Made by a program: the position numbers and the translations under genes. From Sphingobacterium bovistauri (lineage in GTDB: Bacteria > Bacteroidota > Bacteroidia > Sphingobacteriales > Sphingobacteriaceae): a stretch of DNA of 64,000 nucleotides. The notes under the pieces are model-generated. The model made no database searches. It was not told the DNA's origin and worked only from the letters and a program-made list of their open reading frames with translations. The DNA is taken from assembly GCF_020295405.1 (NCBI RefSeq), contig NZ_JADEYP010000003.1, forward strand, positions 62,001 to 126,000. The letters run 5' to 3'. Shown here piece after piece: positions 48,629-57,965 of the stretch (position 1 is the first letter of the stretch; every line of letters begins with the position of its first letter).

Positions 48629-49284
48629 GGCGCAAGGATTTTTATTTTTGATAAGATGCTTTCTACAATACGTTTGTCTTGATTTACAAAGTCAGAAAAT
48701 ACCTCCTGAGATTTTAGTTTTTTGACATAACTAGAATAATAAATGGAGTTGGCAAGACTTCTGGAGATGCTTAATATATTTCTTAACTCACTAATTACAT
48801 GAGCATATAAAATCCGCCGATCACTTTGTTTCATTTGATTGAGATCTCCAAAGCTGAGCATCAGGCCAAGAATATACTTGGCAAGTAGCTGCGCTCTAGT
48901 AATGAATTCTCTTTGAGAGTTTAAGGCTAGAAGTATTGTGCTTGGGTCATCTTGTACATATTGGAATATTTTAGTCTGTTCCTGTATAATTTGCTCTACA
49001 ATTTGATTAGACTCTATGGAAGTACTTAGGGTGAGCAAAACGGTCCCCAGTACCCCGTAACGCTGGGTAATTTCTCTGTAGCGACTTTTTAAAGAGGCAG
49101 TTTGCTGTGTATTTATCTCCTGATTTGTTGAGGCAACTAGCTGCGTTTTGCGAAGCGTTTGCTGTTTATCATATTCTTGTTTGCTATGTTCTACGAGTTG
49201 GTGTAATAACGCCACATTCAGTTGTGCTTTTGATTGATAGCATACACTTAGGCAAAGTGAGATAATGAGCATTAGCGTCTTCAT
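48625..49284 (-). CDS. Secreted transfer-operon paralogue 2
   Basis: 219 residues with a signal peptide (LIISLCLSVCYQSKAQ). Helical and Gln/Ser-rich. It shares the C-terminal layout of its two neighbours in a more divergent form: FSDFVNQDKRIVESILSKIKIL, with the preceding LRNILSISRSLANSIYYSSYV corresponding to their MQRSMFWAQ/MHRSIYWAK helix. Four-base overlaps on both sides link the three genes. Unknown function. Confidence 0.6.
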   Translation of the reverse strand: MKTLMLIISLCLSVCYQSKAQLNVALLHQLVEHSKQEYDKQQTLRKTQLVASTNQEINTQQTASLKSRYREITQRYGVLGTVLLTLSTSIESNQIVEQIIQEQTKIFQYVQDDPSTILLALNSQREFITRAQLLAKYILGLMLSFGDLNQMKQSDRRILYAHVISELRNILSISRSLANSIYYSSYVKKLKSQEVFSDFVNQDKRIVESILSKIKILAP

Positions 49285-49940
49285 TTTTTAACAAGCCTAG
49301 AATTCCTTATTATATCATCTGCTATACTTTTATCAATATTTATAAACTTACTATAGGGGTTTAACGATTGGAGTATACCACGCTGCTGTGCCCAGAACAT
49401 GCTTCTTTGCATTCCGAAAGCTATACCACGAAGGATATTGAGTTCTATACGTATATGGTTTAATATCTTGGCACGCTCACCAGAATCAAGCAAGTTATCT
49501 TTACCGCCTTTAAGGACAAATGTTCCTACTTCTAAAGCTAAATTAGTTGCTCTGCTTTTAAACTCTCGGGCACTTTCTTCCGCAAAAAGTAGAAGTATTG
49601 GGTTCGTTTTTGCAATAACTAAAGCTTTATTAATATTTTCTACAATATCTGTAGATACCTCTGAGATGTCTTTTACAGCTACAAGTGAGCGCATCACGGC
49701 GGCCACTTCGGTAAGTCCTCTATAAATCTGATTTTGTAAATCATTTGCAATAGTTAACTGACCGGTTATAGCGAGTTGTCCACGTTGAATTAATGTAAGG
49801 TTGCGGTTCACATCATTTAGTTGGTTGTTTATAACCCCAGCGTGGGTAGCGGTTGCTGCCGCTACGGTAGGGTCAATATAGATTTGGGCTTTGGCAAAAT
49901 TAATGCTCAAAGCCATTATTATAATGGCAATTTTTTTCAT
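49281..49940 (-). CDS. Secreted transfer-operon paralogue 1
   Basis: 219 residues with a signal peptide (IMALSINFAKAQ). After cleavage it begins IYIDPTVAAATATHAGVINN, then long helices with LLFAEESAREFKSRATNLALEVGTFVLKGG and LRGIAFGMQRSMFWAQQRGI. First of three tandem paralogues directly after the traG ATPase gene, the place of traI in related elements. Probably a pilus-tip or periplasmic adhesion-type component, by analogy to VirB5; not shown. Confidence 0.65.
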   Translation of the reverse strand: MKKIAIIIMALSINFAKAQIYIDPTVAAATATHAGVINNQLNDVNRNLTLIQRGQLAITGQLTIANDLQNQIYRGLTEVAAVMRSLVAVKDISEVSTDIVENINKALVIAKTNPILLLFAEESAREFKSRATNLALEVGTFVLKGGKDNLLDSGERAKILNHIRIELNILRGIAFGMQRSMFWAQQRGILQSLNPYSKFINIDKSIADDIIRNSRLVKK

Positions 49941-49965
49941 GATAATTGTGTTTTTAAAGAGTCTA

Positions 49966-52422
49966 TTAGATTGAATATGGAGAGTTTGTTAGGTTTACTT
50001 TGCTTACAAAATCGTTAAGGCTCATACCGGAACTATTAAAGTCCTCTACTAAAGATGAGAGGGCCTGCGGGTATGTTTTAAAATGACGAACGTATATTTC
50101 AACAGCACTCTTCTCAGGCTTTTCAGTTGTAAAAGCCATATGGTGAAATAGACTTACTTCAACTCCATACACTTCTCCAGTGTTTCCTCTTTTGATGTAG
50201 AATTCATTAAAGCGAGAGCGGTTTTGTTTGTTGTCAAGGGTATTGATGGTGCTAATTTTTAGCTGCTCTACAGGGCTTAAATTAAGAAGCTCAGCTACTT
50301 TTTTTAAATCCGCCTCTTTTTGTTGTAAAAGTATTACCGTATCCGAGTTATTTATGATGCTGTCTTTAATGATAGGGTTACCAATTATATCGTTTATTTC
50401 TTGGGTAACTTCTATTATTTCTCCATAAAATTTACGCACCGTTTTATTTAAATACAAAAGAAAATTGGCCATGATTGGGGAGGATATAGCTCTCCATGCC
50501 TCCTCAAGTATTAATGTCTTTCTTCTATTTTTTCTATGTCTCATTTTTTGGATGAACATATCCATGATAATAAGTGTAACTATTGGAAGAAGTATCTTGT
50601 TGGACTGAATATTGTCTATTTCATACACCACAAATTGCTCATCAAAAAGTGACTTATCTGCAGGCTCATTAAGGATTTGTTCGTATTCACCTCCTTTATA
50701 AAATTTCTTTAATACAAAACAGAATTCATCCACATCGAATGGGATATTCTCTTCTTTCATAATATTGGGGATGTTACTTTTTGCAAAAGAATAAAAGCTA
50801 TTGAAGTTGAGCTCTGTGGAGGACGTCATATGCTTATTTGAGAAGTAGGATATAAAATAGTCTGAAATAACTTTTGCAATCACATCACGCTCAAGAGCAG
50901 TTGTTTGTCCATCAGATCCTTTCCATAGCAGACATATAAGTGTTATTAAAAAATCTTTTTTCTCAATATTAAATTCTTCTCTAGTTATGGCGAAGGGATT
51001 CATGGTTATGGGTTTATCTTCCATAAAGGTTATATATTTACCATTGTATGTACTACATAGACCTGAATAGGAATGACCTACATCAACAATCACAACATCC
51101 ATATTATACTGAAGGTATTGTTGCACGATGGCATTAATAGCATAGCTTTTTCCTGTTCCCGAAGATCCTAGTACAAAGCGGTTGCGATTTTTTATTCTTC
51201 CTGTTTGCATGGGGAAATCAGATGGGTCAATCGCTACAGGGACACCTTGCCTATCTGTAAAATATAGTAGAAAGTCTGATGGCTCATCTATAAGTAATCG
51301 CTCCTTGAAGAACAGGCATAATGCGGCATCACAGGTCGTTAAAAACCAATCGTATTTTTTTAGTTCTACAGCATTTGCGGGAAGTGAAGCCCGGAATAAT
51401 TCAAGCTGATTGAACGCATTTCGTGAGGCAATGATCCCTTGCTGAAATAGTGCAGCCTCTATATAGTTTGTAGGTTTGTCAATATTAGCAGAATCTGAAG
51501 CCACCAAAATACAGAAGTGGGCATGAACCAAAAGTTGGTTTTCACGAGCAACATCAACAAGCAAGCGGTTTATATCTTCTACGCATAGGGTATTGGCAGG
51601 GTCTGGTATGCTGGCATGTCTATTTCTTTTAACTTCCAATTTATTGACGAGTTGTCGCTGAGGGGGAATTTCAATTAACTGATTATAGATGATAAGTTGG
51701 TAATCGGGAACGTTGTACAGAAAAAAGAAATTGTCAATTGGGAAATTTTGTGCACTTGAATTATTTCTTATAGTACAGGGGCTTACCATTTCTGGAAGAT
51801 CAATAGACTCTGTGTTAATTAAGGTTATTGCCCTAAGGGCCCGCGATCCCAAGTTTAGTTCAGTGCTTTGTGGTCTAATATTATCTAAAGTAATATGCTC
51901 ATCTCTAAAATTCATAGCCATTACTCGTTTGACATATTGGTCAATTTCTGCTTTTTTAAGCATTATAGGCTGCAAATTTGCCTGAAATAACAGGTCCAAA
52001 ATTTTGTGGATGTTAACTATGAAAGTCGCAAGCTGTCTGCTATCATAAGTGTAAAGGGAGCCTTTTTTTACTATCCTAGAAATGGTTAAATAAGTCTGTA
52101 TTTCGGTATATGGTCTGTCAGCGAAATGCTCCTGATACTTCTGTTGTAAAAATTCTTTTTTTTGGGACGATTTAAATTCCTTGCGAATGAAGATGTCCTG
52201 CTTTTGAAGGATGTGGCCTTCACCCAATATTTTAACAATATTCAACAGAATTTGCTGATACTGTATGTAAAGATCTGTATCAGCAGCATACTGCATGACG
52301 GGGTTACTAATTTTTAAGATTACCGAATAATCTCCATTTTGGTTGTATAGTATATCTATTCCTTGGTAATTATCTATTCCAACGTATGGGATTTCAAAGA
52401 GGCTCTTGCTTGTTGTTTTCAT
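49966..52422 (-). CDS. traG: Conjugation ATPase TraG (VirB4-like)
   Basis: 818 residues. Walker A is LGSSGTGKSYAIN and Walker B TLILEEAW; the VirB4 C-terminal motifs (VIEVTQEINDIIGNPIIKDSIINNSDTVILLQQ) are present. The N-terminal domain begins FEIPYVGIDNYQGIDILYNQNGDYSVIL, typical of Bacteroidota TraG. It powers assembly and substrate transfer at the inner membrane. Its start overlaps the end of the DUF4133 gene by 29 bp. Full length and intact. Confidence 0.94.
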   Translation of the reverse strand: MKTTSKSLFEIPYVGIDNYQGIDILYNQNGDYSVILKISNPVMQYAADTDLYIQYQQILLNIVKILGEGHILQKQDIFIRKEFKSSQKKEFLQQKYQEHFADRPYTEIQTYLTISRIVKKGSLYTYDSRQLATFIVNIHKILDLLFQANLQPIMLKKAEIDQYVKRVMAMNFRDEHITLDNIRPQSTELNLGSRALRAITLINTESIDLPEMVSPCTIRNNSSAQNFPIDNFFFLYNVPDYQLIIYNQLIEIPPQRQLVNKLEVKRNRHASIPDPANTLCVEDINRLLVDVARENQLLVHAHFCILVASDSANIDKPTNYIEAALFQQGIIASRNAFNQLELFRASLPANAVELKKYDWFLTTCDAALCLFFKERLLIDEPSDFLLYFTDRQGVPVAIDPSDFPMQTGRIKNRNRFVLGSSGTGKSYAINAIVQQYLQYNMDVVIVDVGHSYSGLCSTYNGKYITFMEDKPITMNPFAITREEFNIEKKDFLITLICLLWKGSDGQTTALERDVIAKVISDYFISYFSNKHMTSSTELNFNSFYSFAKSNIPNIMKEENIPFDVDEFCFVLKKFYKGGEYEQILNEPADKSLFDEQFVVYEIDNIQSNKILLPIVTLIIMDMFIQKMRHRKNRRKTLILEEAWRAISSPIMANFLLYLNKTVRKFYGEIIEVTQEINDIIGNPIIKDSIINNSDTVILLQQKEADLKKVAELLNLSPVEQLKISTINTLDNKQNRSRFNEFYIKRGNTGEVYGVEVSLFHHMAFTTEKPEKSAVEIYVRHFKTYPQALSSLVEDFNSSGMSLNDFVSKVNLTNSPYSI

Positions 52423-52705
52423 AATGTATCAATAGTTTAGTTTGCTGTACATAAATTCGCCTTTTATTTTTCTTTTGGTGAAGTCCTTTATTTTGTATGT
52501 GAAGAATAAGTGCAATACAAGTGCCCATAGTTGCTATTGAACAAAGTCCAGCAATTATAATATTTGTTAAAGCTGCAGCTATTGATCCGATAATAAGCCC
52601 AATCAGGAGAGATGCTAGGGCCCAATAGATATATTTTCCTTTGAATCCCTTATACGTTAGGGGTTTTTGAAGCCCCTTATATATAGGATAACTTTTTGCT
52701 GTCAT
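52394..52705 (-). CDS. traF: TraF-like DUF4133 protein (VirB3-like)
   Basis: 103 residues: YPIYKGLQKPLTYKGFKGKYIYW followed by two membrane helices, a pattern specific for DUF4133. These are VirB3-like partners of the VirB4 ATPase, consistent with the overlap with traG. Its start overlaps the preceding DUF4134 gene by 4 bp. Confidence 0.9.
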   Translation of the reverse strand: MTAKSYPIYKGLQKPLTYKGFKGKYIYWALASLLIGLIIGSIAAALTNIIIAGLCSIATMGTCIALILHIQNKGLHQKKNKRRIYVQQTKLLIHYENNKQEPL

Positions 52706-53010
52706 ACACCAAAGAATGCTTTAATTACTACACTAACAAGTACCAGAAATAAGCAGGAACCTCCCCAGCTCATTAGTTCTTTATTTATATCCTGATCACC
52801 GCTGTTCCATTTGATATAAACGCGTATGCCCCCAATAAGTCCTACCACAGCCCCTATAGCGAGGATTAAAGTAGATATTGGGTCGATATAAGCTGTTAGT
52901 GATGAGGTTGCAGCATTGATTCCAACGGTGCCACCTTGAGCATACACCATGTTTGCCCAAAGTATTGCTAGTAAAAGTGCTGATAATGGTTTTTTTAGAT
53001 TTTGTTTCAT
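52702..53010 (-). CDS. traE: TraE-like DUF4134 protein (VirB2-like)
   Basis: 102 residues with a signal peptide (WANMVYAQGG) and two membrane helices (LILAIGAVVGLIGGIRVYIKW with the GxxGxxGGxRVY pattern, and GSCLFLVLVSVVIKAFFGV). The mature, small two-helix form is pilin-like (VirB2-type). It is the canonical member of the DUF4134 pair found here. Confidence 0.9.
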   Translation of the reverse strand: MKQNLKKPLSALLLAILWANMVYAQGGTVGINAATSSLTAYIDPISTLILAIGAVVGLIGGIRVYIKWNSGDQDINKELMSWGGSCLFLVLVSVVIKAFFGV

Positions 53011-53041
53011 GATTTAAGGTGTTAGAGTGGTTAGATGTTAA

Positions 53042-53344
53042 TTAATGGTATACCCCTTTTAGTATGGTGCTTAGTATGGTTAGAAAAATACAAGACAAAA
53101 ACCATCCTGCTATCTGTGCATCCATATTATCCCTGCCTAGTTGCAAGTTATTGTATATGCGTAATCCACCAAATAAGCCGCAGATGGCTCCAATAGCTAG
53201 TGCTAGATCTGATAAATTGAAATAATATCGGTTAACTTCATTTGTAAGGCGATAAAACTCATTAATTCCAGGCTGAGCGGTAAGGGTGTCGGCATCTAAG
53301 AGGATAAACAGGAAGATGAAAATATAACAAGTTGATTTTTTCAT
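53042..53344 (-). CDS. Second DUF4134 protein, TraE paralogue
   Basis: 100 residues with a signal peptide (LLDADTLTAQPG) and the same two-helix layout (LALAIGAICGLFGGLRIYNNLQ; FLSCIFLTILSTILKGVYH). GAICGLFGGLRIY matches GAVVGLIGGIRVY in the next gene. The loop between the helices differs (LGRDNMDAQIAGW), so the two proteins probably form distinct pilin-like subunits. Confidence 0.88.
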   Translation of the reverse strand: MKKSTCYIFIFLFILLDADTLTAQPGINEFYRLTNEVNRYYFNLSDLALAIGAICGLFGGLRIYNNLQLGRDNMDAQIAGWFLSCIFLTILSTILKGVYH

Positions 53345-53356
53345 GATGTTGGGGAA

Positions 53357-53695
53357 TTAATAAGGAATTGCTTTTGTATACTCAATCACTTGGTTCTGCA
53401 TTAGATAGAGAAGTTCTTTTATGTTCACACCCCCAGTTGATTCAAGTGGAGCTGAAGCGAGTACTGCGGAAGAGTTTACTGATGGATATACATTTGTATA
53501 ATTAGTTTTCACAAGAGTTTCACTGCTGTTTAATATGACTTTAATGGGAGTAGAAGCTTGTGGTATTATTATTTCCTGATTGCTTATTGAATCAGTTTGT
53601 TTGCGCCCACTCAAGTATAGGTCGTAAAGAATATTTAACATATAATAGATGACATAGCATATAGCGAGGCTTAGTAAATAGTTAAACCAGTTCAT
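53357..53695 (-). CDS. Small membrane protein of the transfer operon
   Basis: 112 residues. One N-terminal helix (YLLSLAICYVIYYMLNILYDLYLSG) anchors a Ser/Thr/Val-rich extracytoplasmic or cytoplasmic tail. In many CTnDOT-like elements a gene of this size and topology lies between traA (ParA) and traE. No catalytic motif. Unknown function. Confidence 0.6.
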   Translation of the reverse strand: MNWFNYLLSLAICYVIYYMLNILYDLYLSGRKQTDSISNQEIIIPQASTPIKVILNSSETLVKTNYTNVYPSVNSSAVLASAPLESTGGVNIKELLYLMQNQVIEYTKAIPY

Positions 53696-53730
53696 AGATG
53701 ATAGATGAAATTTGGAGGTTAAAAAATTGA

Positions 53731-54354
53731 TTATTTGTAGATATACTGATGATAAAGGTTATCGAAGGCAGGCAAAAGCATCGTCAAAAGCCTTACGGGA
53801 GTATGGATATTTGTAAGATTCTGAAAATCAATTTTATCGTATATAATTGAAGAAATAGTGCCAAAATTGGACAACACCTTTTCAATATCTCGTTTTGACT
53901 CAATATTTGCGGTACTTTTTATTCTATTGGGCATATAACATATTGGTGCTCGAGGATTAATTTTGGATATAACTAAACTGAATAGTATGGTAGCATGTGT
54001 TGTAAATTGATCATAACTAAAGGGGCATATAATAAGGTCGGCAAGTGAATAATACTCAGACAAATGACTATCTTGGATGTTGCTAGGGGTGTCCACCAGT
54101 AAAATTTGATGCGGTTTATCTTCTATTTGTGCTACTAAATTGGCGCTTGTTGCTTGCTCGAGACTGTAAACAGTGTATAATGATGGTGTTTGTAGTATTA
54201 GCGTGTTTTTCTGCATATTGACTAAAGATTGTTTGAAATCTAAGTCTAGAACGGTTACAAACTTTCTATGCTCTTGGGAAAGGTAATTGGCTAAGGCCAG
54301 TGTTAAGGTGCTTCTTCCAACACCACCTTTAAAATTTGCTATAACAATAATCAT
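53731..54354 (-). CDS. ParA/MinD-family ATPase (TraA-like)
   Basis: 207 residues. Deviant Walker A FKGGVGRSTLTLALANYL (Lys in KGGVGRST), Walker A' VLDLDFKQS, and Walker B QILLVDTPSN. No ParB gene lies nearby. In conjugative transposons such an ATPase stands at the head of the tra operon and may segregate the excised circle or position the transfer machinery. Starts 15 bp after the relaxase gene. Confidence 0.88.
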   Translation of the reverse strand: MIIVIANFKGGVGRSTLTLALANYLSQEHRKFVTVLDLDFKQSLVNMQKNTLILQTPSLYTVYSLEQATSANLVAQIEDKPHQILLVDTPSNIQDSHLSEYYSLADLIICPFSYDQFTTHATILFSLVISKINPRAPICYMPNRIKSTANIESKRDIEKVLSNFGTISSIIYDKIDFQNLTNIHTPVRLLTMLLPAFDNLYHQYIYK

Positions 54355-54369
54355 AGGTCACCTTTTATT

Positions 54370-55491
54370 TTACTGCGAGATGGGTTTCTTATTTTTCCTT
54401 CTTTGCTTTAATACTTGCGGGTCATTTTCTTCGTAAATCTCGATATTGAAATCACCTATTGAAACTCCTGTGGTATCTTTAAATCCATAATCTATATCTT
54501 CCATTTGGATTTTGTTGGTATCTAGCTCAAAGATATTATCAGTAATTGTTTTATAGTTAACTGGTCGAATAAACTCAGCTATTGAACATATTTCACTGCC
54601 TTCAAATATAGCTTTGCTATGATGATCAATGATGGAGTAATGTGTAGGTAATAGACGATTGTTACCATGAAATATAAGCTGAATGTTGTAGTTGTTTTTA
54701 AGCATCATTATAAATTCTGAAGTACATATTATGGGGGGGGATGAAAGCTTAAAGTTTTTCAAATATTTTTTTTTATGGATCGTCGTATTATATTTATGAA
54801 GGTTCTCAGAAAATATTTCTTTGAGTTCCAGTTCCCTTTTTGAAGATCGATCATAGGGAGTAATATTGGTGTAAATTTTTTCAAGAGATACTTCATTTTG
54901 TACTCTTCCATAGCGTATTAGTGATAAAAAATTATTTTTTATTTTGCAGTTATATCCCATTGAGTACAGTAGGATTATAAATTCCATGCGTGACGAGTAT
55001 TTATAGCTCAATGCTTTAATCGAATCCTGAAGTGCTTTTTTTTTAGGGTCTATACCTAAAATTTCATTAAGGTGATTATAAGCTCTAAATACCTCAAATG
55101 AGGAGGTGATCCCCTTACCATTCCAATTTACACGGCAGGAAACAATATGTACATGATTTACACGAGTATCATAGTGAAAAAAAATAAGATAGGGTTGGGC
55201 CCCATATCCCAATTTCTGGAGCCATTGTTTTGCAATGTCAGTTAATTCCCGTTTATTTTTTTTCTCATGTTCGCATGAAATTACAGCATGGAATTGCGGC
55301 TTTTTTATGTTACTAGCGGCTGATATACTCATTAAATAATCAATATAATCTTGCGGCATTATGGTTCTAAGGATACCAAGTGCATGAAAGTTTTCTGCAC
55401 ACATGAATTCTGCTCGATCGTTACTTACCTTAGCTATGTTATAAATCACTCCATTAAAAGATCGCTGACTATTAAATATTATTACTTTCAT
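54370..55491 (-). CDS. mobB: Relaxase MobB
   Basis: 373 residues. The N-terminal relaxase domain contains the three-His motif in FFHYDTRVNHVHIVSCRVNW (HYDT, NHVHIV), the metal site of MOBP-like Bacteroidota relaxases; a catalytic Tyr is expected in the N-terminal part (candidates at about residues 17, 49 and 53). The C-terminal half is Lys-rich and probably binds DNA. It nicks oriT and leads the strand into the recipient. Its start overlaps the mobA stop by 4 bp. Confidence 0.85.
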   Translation of the reverse strand: MKVIIFNSQRSFNGVIYNIAKVSNDRAEFMCAENFHALGILRTIMPQDYIDYLMSISAASNIKKPQFHAVISCEHEKKNKRELTDIAKQWLQKLGYGAQPYLIFFHYDTRVNHVHIVSCRVNWNGKGITSSFEVFRAYNHLNEILGIDPKKKALQDSIKALSYKYSSRMEFIILLYSMGYNCKIKNNFLSLIRYGRVQNEVSLEKIYTNITPYDRSSKRELELKEIFSENLHKYNTTIHKKKYLKNFKLSSPPIICTSEFIMMLKNNYNIQLIFHGNNRLLPTHYSIIDHHSKAIFEGSEICSIAEFIRPVNYKTITDNIFELDTNKIQMEDIDYGFKDTTGVSIGDFNIEIYEENDPQVLKQRRKNKKPISQ

Positions 55492-55895
55492 TTCATTTTC
55501 TTAGTTATTTTTAACAATTCCCGAAAAGAATCTTCAATGTTGCAAAGTGTTTGAAAATACTCATCAATGCTTTTAATCACCACATTGTAGCTATGATGAT
55601 CTGTAGGTCTATGTACTGATTTGGCAAAGTAAAAGGGAAACTCTGGCTCAAGGGTATTTCTAATCTGAGCGATTTGATTTCCAAGAAGATCTAACGTTTT
55701 TATAAGTTCCACGGTATTATATAGCATAACGTTTGAGTTCTCTATTACCATCAACTTTACAATTTTGGACTTACTCATACCTAAAGACTTGGTAAGTTCT
55801 GTAAACTTATAAAGTTCAGATTCCGTTAGAGAGAGATAGTATCTTCGTTTTGTTTCTTTCTTATCGATAGTATTCAGATGATGATTGTTTCTCAT
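55488..55895 (-). CDS. mobA: Relaxosome protein MobA (MobC/RHH-like accessory)
   Basis: 135 residues. KRRYYLSLTESELYKFTELTKSLGMSKSKIVKL is a ribbon-helix-helix-like DNA-binding start, and the rest (LIKTLDLLGNQIAQIRNTL) is the helical mobilisation domain. It helps the relaxase recognise oriT. oriT is likely close, in the region between this gene and 57966, but I could not pinpoint it. Confidence 0.8.
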   Translation of the reverse strand: MRNNHHLNTIDKKETKRRYYLSLTESELYKFTELTKSLGMSKSKIVKLMVIENSNVMLYNTVELIKTLDLLGNQIAQIRNTLEPEFPFYFAKSVHRPTDHHSYNVVIKSIDEYFQTLCNIEDSFRELLKITKKMK

Positions 55896-55909
55896 GGTAA
55901 GATATTTTT

Positions 55910-56866
55910 TTAACGTTTTGTATCTTTTTTAAGTGATTGAAATTTACATCCTAGATTGTCTACTAACATTTCATTAAAGTCTTTATATCCTTTGTAGTCA
56001 GGAGATCGGTCGTTAGCGTGTGGAATAATATTTAAAGCATGTATTGTTGCCTGCTTACCTGCTAGATCATTATCCAGATATAAATCAATTAGCTTAAAAT
56101 TTTTGATTCTATCTAAGGTCTTGTTTAATTGGACAATGGAATTTAGTACATATACAGTAGGGGAAGATAAGTGATTATTATTGTGTTTGAGCCAGCTTAA
56201 ATAATCCATATATCCCTCAAATATGGCAACATGATCTTTATCTGATCCTTGAATTATAGATATTCCTTTTGCTCCTATACTACTTTTAAAGCCTTTTATG
56301 GTGCTGAACTCATAATTGTTGTGTTCGTTAATCCAACCTATTGCATAATAGTTAGTTAAGGAGTCTTTGTTGAGGTGGTTTTTATAATATACTTCTTGAA
56401 GGTGACCTTCAGCTACGTCAAGTATTCCTCTAGATTCCAAGTATTTTGTAATCAAAAAATTTGTGCCAAGAGGTTTAGTTTTCACCAGCTTAAAGGCATA
56501 CTCTTGTGGCTTTTGAGCATTTAAATTTATAACTGGGACTTGATTTTGAGACTGGCTGGAGTAGATGTTCAATACATTGCGCATTTCAATCAAAACCTCT
56601 TTAAATGATAGCTCTGGCCAGTAGGCAAGTGCTAATTGAATTATACCCCCGCCATAAATTCCAGTGTGGTTGGCTCCACCTCTATCTATCCATTTTCCTC
56701 CTTCGTCCCATACGCTTAATGAAGGAGTACTTTGCTTTGTTTCTCTTAGCATACTATGATAAAAAAGTTCTTTCCCTGACTTTTTTACAGGGTAATGACC
56801 TAGGGTGGCCAGAAAATCTGAAATGCGTACATCTCGGAAATCTTCGATATTAACATAAGATGACAT
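55910..56866 (-). CDS. Toprim-domain primase-like protein
   Basis: 318 residues. The N-terminal half resembles a CHC2-like primase zinc-ribbon domain without the Cys ligands (FLATLGHYPVKKSGKELFYHSML; PSLSVWDEGGKWIDRGG; GGIIQLAL). The C-terminal half is a Toprim domain: VAIFEGYMDYLSWL (catalytic Glu) and LIDLYLDNDLAGKQAT (DxD type), followed by DYKGYKDFNEML. Such proteins prime the transferred strand. It is the first gene of the leftward operon. Confidence 0.85.
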   Translation of the reverse strand: MSSYVNIEDFRDVRISDFLATLGHYPVKKSGKELFYHSMLRETKQSTPSLSVWDEGGKWIDRGGANHTGIYGGGIIQLALAYWPELSFKEVLIEMRNVLNIYSSQSQNQVPVINLNAQKPQEYAFKLVKTKPLGTNFLITKYLESRGILDVAEGHLQEVYYKNHLNKDSLTNYYAIGWINEHNNYEFSTIKGFKSSIGAKGISIIQGSDKDHVAIFEGYMDYLSWLKHNNNHLSSPTVYVLNSIVQLNKTLDRIKNFKLIDLYLDNDLAGKQATIHALNIIPHANDRSPDYKGYKDFNEMLVDNLGCKFQSLKKDTKR

Positions 56867-57091
56867 ATTAAAAAGTTTAATTTTTTTATTGATTTATACT
56901 CTTGATTATATTTGAATTAAGGATCGTGGATAATTTCAGTTGAAGTACATCGATAAATTATAATTCGAGCAGTATAGCTTTATACCATATCGTGTCGATA
57001 TTAAAATCTCTGTTTATTATCCAATGTTGATTTTTTTCGGAACTACTCACGTCAATCCATACGGACCGGGATTATACCTGCCAATGTGTTT

Positions 57092-57403
57092 TCAGTCAAA
57101 TAGACTTGCTATTTCACTTTCACAAAATTTCCTTTTTATTAAGGTTAATGCTTCATTCCTGGCTGTCAAAGAACTTTTTAAATCATTATCGCAATGATCA
57201 ATTTCAAGCCACTTAAAGATTTGATATTAGTCTAAAAGGGTTATGTTTCTTGTTTTAATTAGTTTGTAATTTTGATGGTTTATATCGGTAGTAGGGGCTA
57301 ATTGTAGATGTTCTGGGAGGGCTAAATATTCCAATAGCGGTATAACTTCCTGTTTTGAAACGTACAAGTTATATAGCATTGGTATGTAGTGTTTTGAATA
57401 CAT
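57092..57403 (-). pseudogene. Small open frame interrupted by one in-frame TAA
   Basis: From the ATG at 57403 a 58-codon frame (MYSKHYIPMLYNLYVSKQEV...) ends at a TAA (57229-57227), then the same frame stays open for 44 more codons (YQIFKWLEIDHCDNDLKSSL...FCESEIASLFD) to a TGA at 57094-57092. Both halves have protein-like composition, so this may be a ~103-residue gene with a nonsense mutation. Alternatively only the first 58 codons are translated. No family recognised. Confidence 0.4.
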
Positions 57404-57965
57404 TTGTTTTTTTGTTGAGTAATTGTTTATTCAAATCAAGTGTTAAATTCTATGCAACAACAGTGAAAGGGGGTGAAAAAAAAGTTTCACTATTCAAATA
57501 TTCATGAACTTGGGTAGGGATGTAAAACAAACTTTATACTTCAATAAGGGTCATTTTGAAGGTTTATAATTAAATCATCAGTTAGGGGCCAGTTATAATT
57601 ATTTACACATATTGAAATTTTAAGAAAAAGTAAATTCTTAAAAATGAATTTCATTCATTCCAATAGCAATTAGATAATACATTATGAGAGGGTGAATTGA
57701 AATGATTTGTATACGTGTGGATTCGTAATTTACAGGAGGTAGATGTTGTTGAGGTGTTCGTAGAGTAAATTAAAAATGCAACGACTTATCGAGGGGAGAA
57801 CTTCAAAGATCAGTGGATCCAAAGTTGTTAGGTTAGAAGTGATATTCTTATAACATTGTTTATTATTGCAACCTACGACAGTGAATAAGGGAACTTACAA
57901 ATAATTGCAATTTTAATCTTTAATGGGTTTAGTTTTTAAGAGAAATTATCAATCTTTCCTAAAAA
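57404..57965. other. 562-bp region without a supported gene, upstream of the transfer operon
   Basis: No convincing ORF on either strand. It includes the inverted repeat at 57462-57491 and a purine-rich GGGGGTG stretch. The distance from mobA/mobB and the absence of coding make it a candidate to hold oriT and the operon promoter, but no nick-site motif was recognised. Confidence 0.5.
57462..57491. repeat. Inverted repeat AGTGAAA / TTTCACT
   Basis: Perfect 7-bp arms separated by 16 bp that contain GGGGGTG and an A-run. Candidate regulatory site or oriT-associated repeat; no other copy noticed. Confidence 0.4.
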
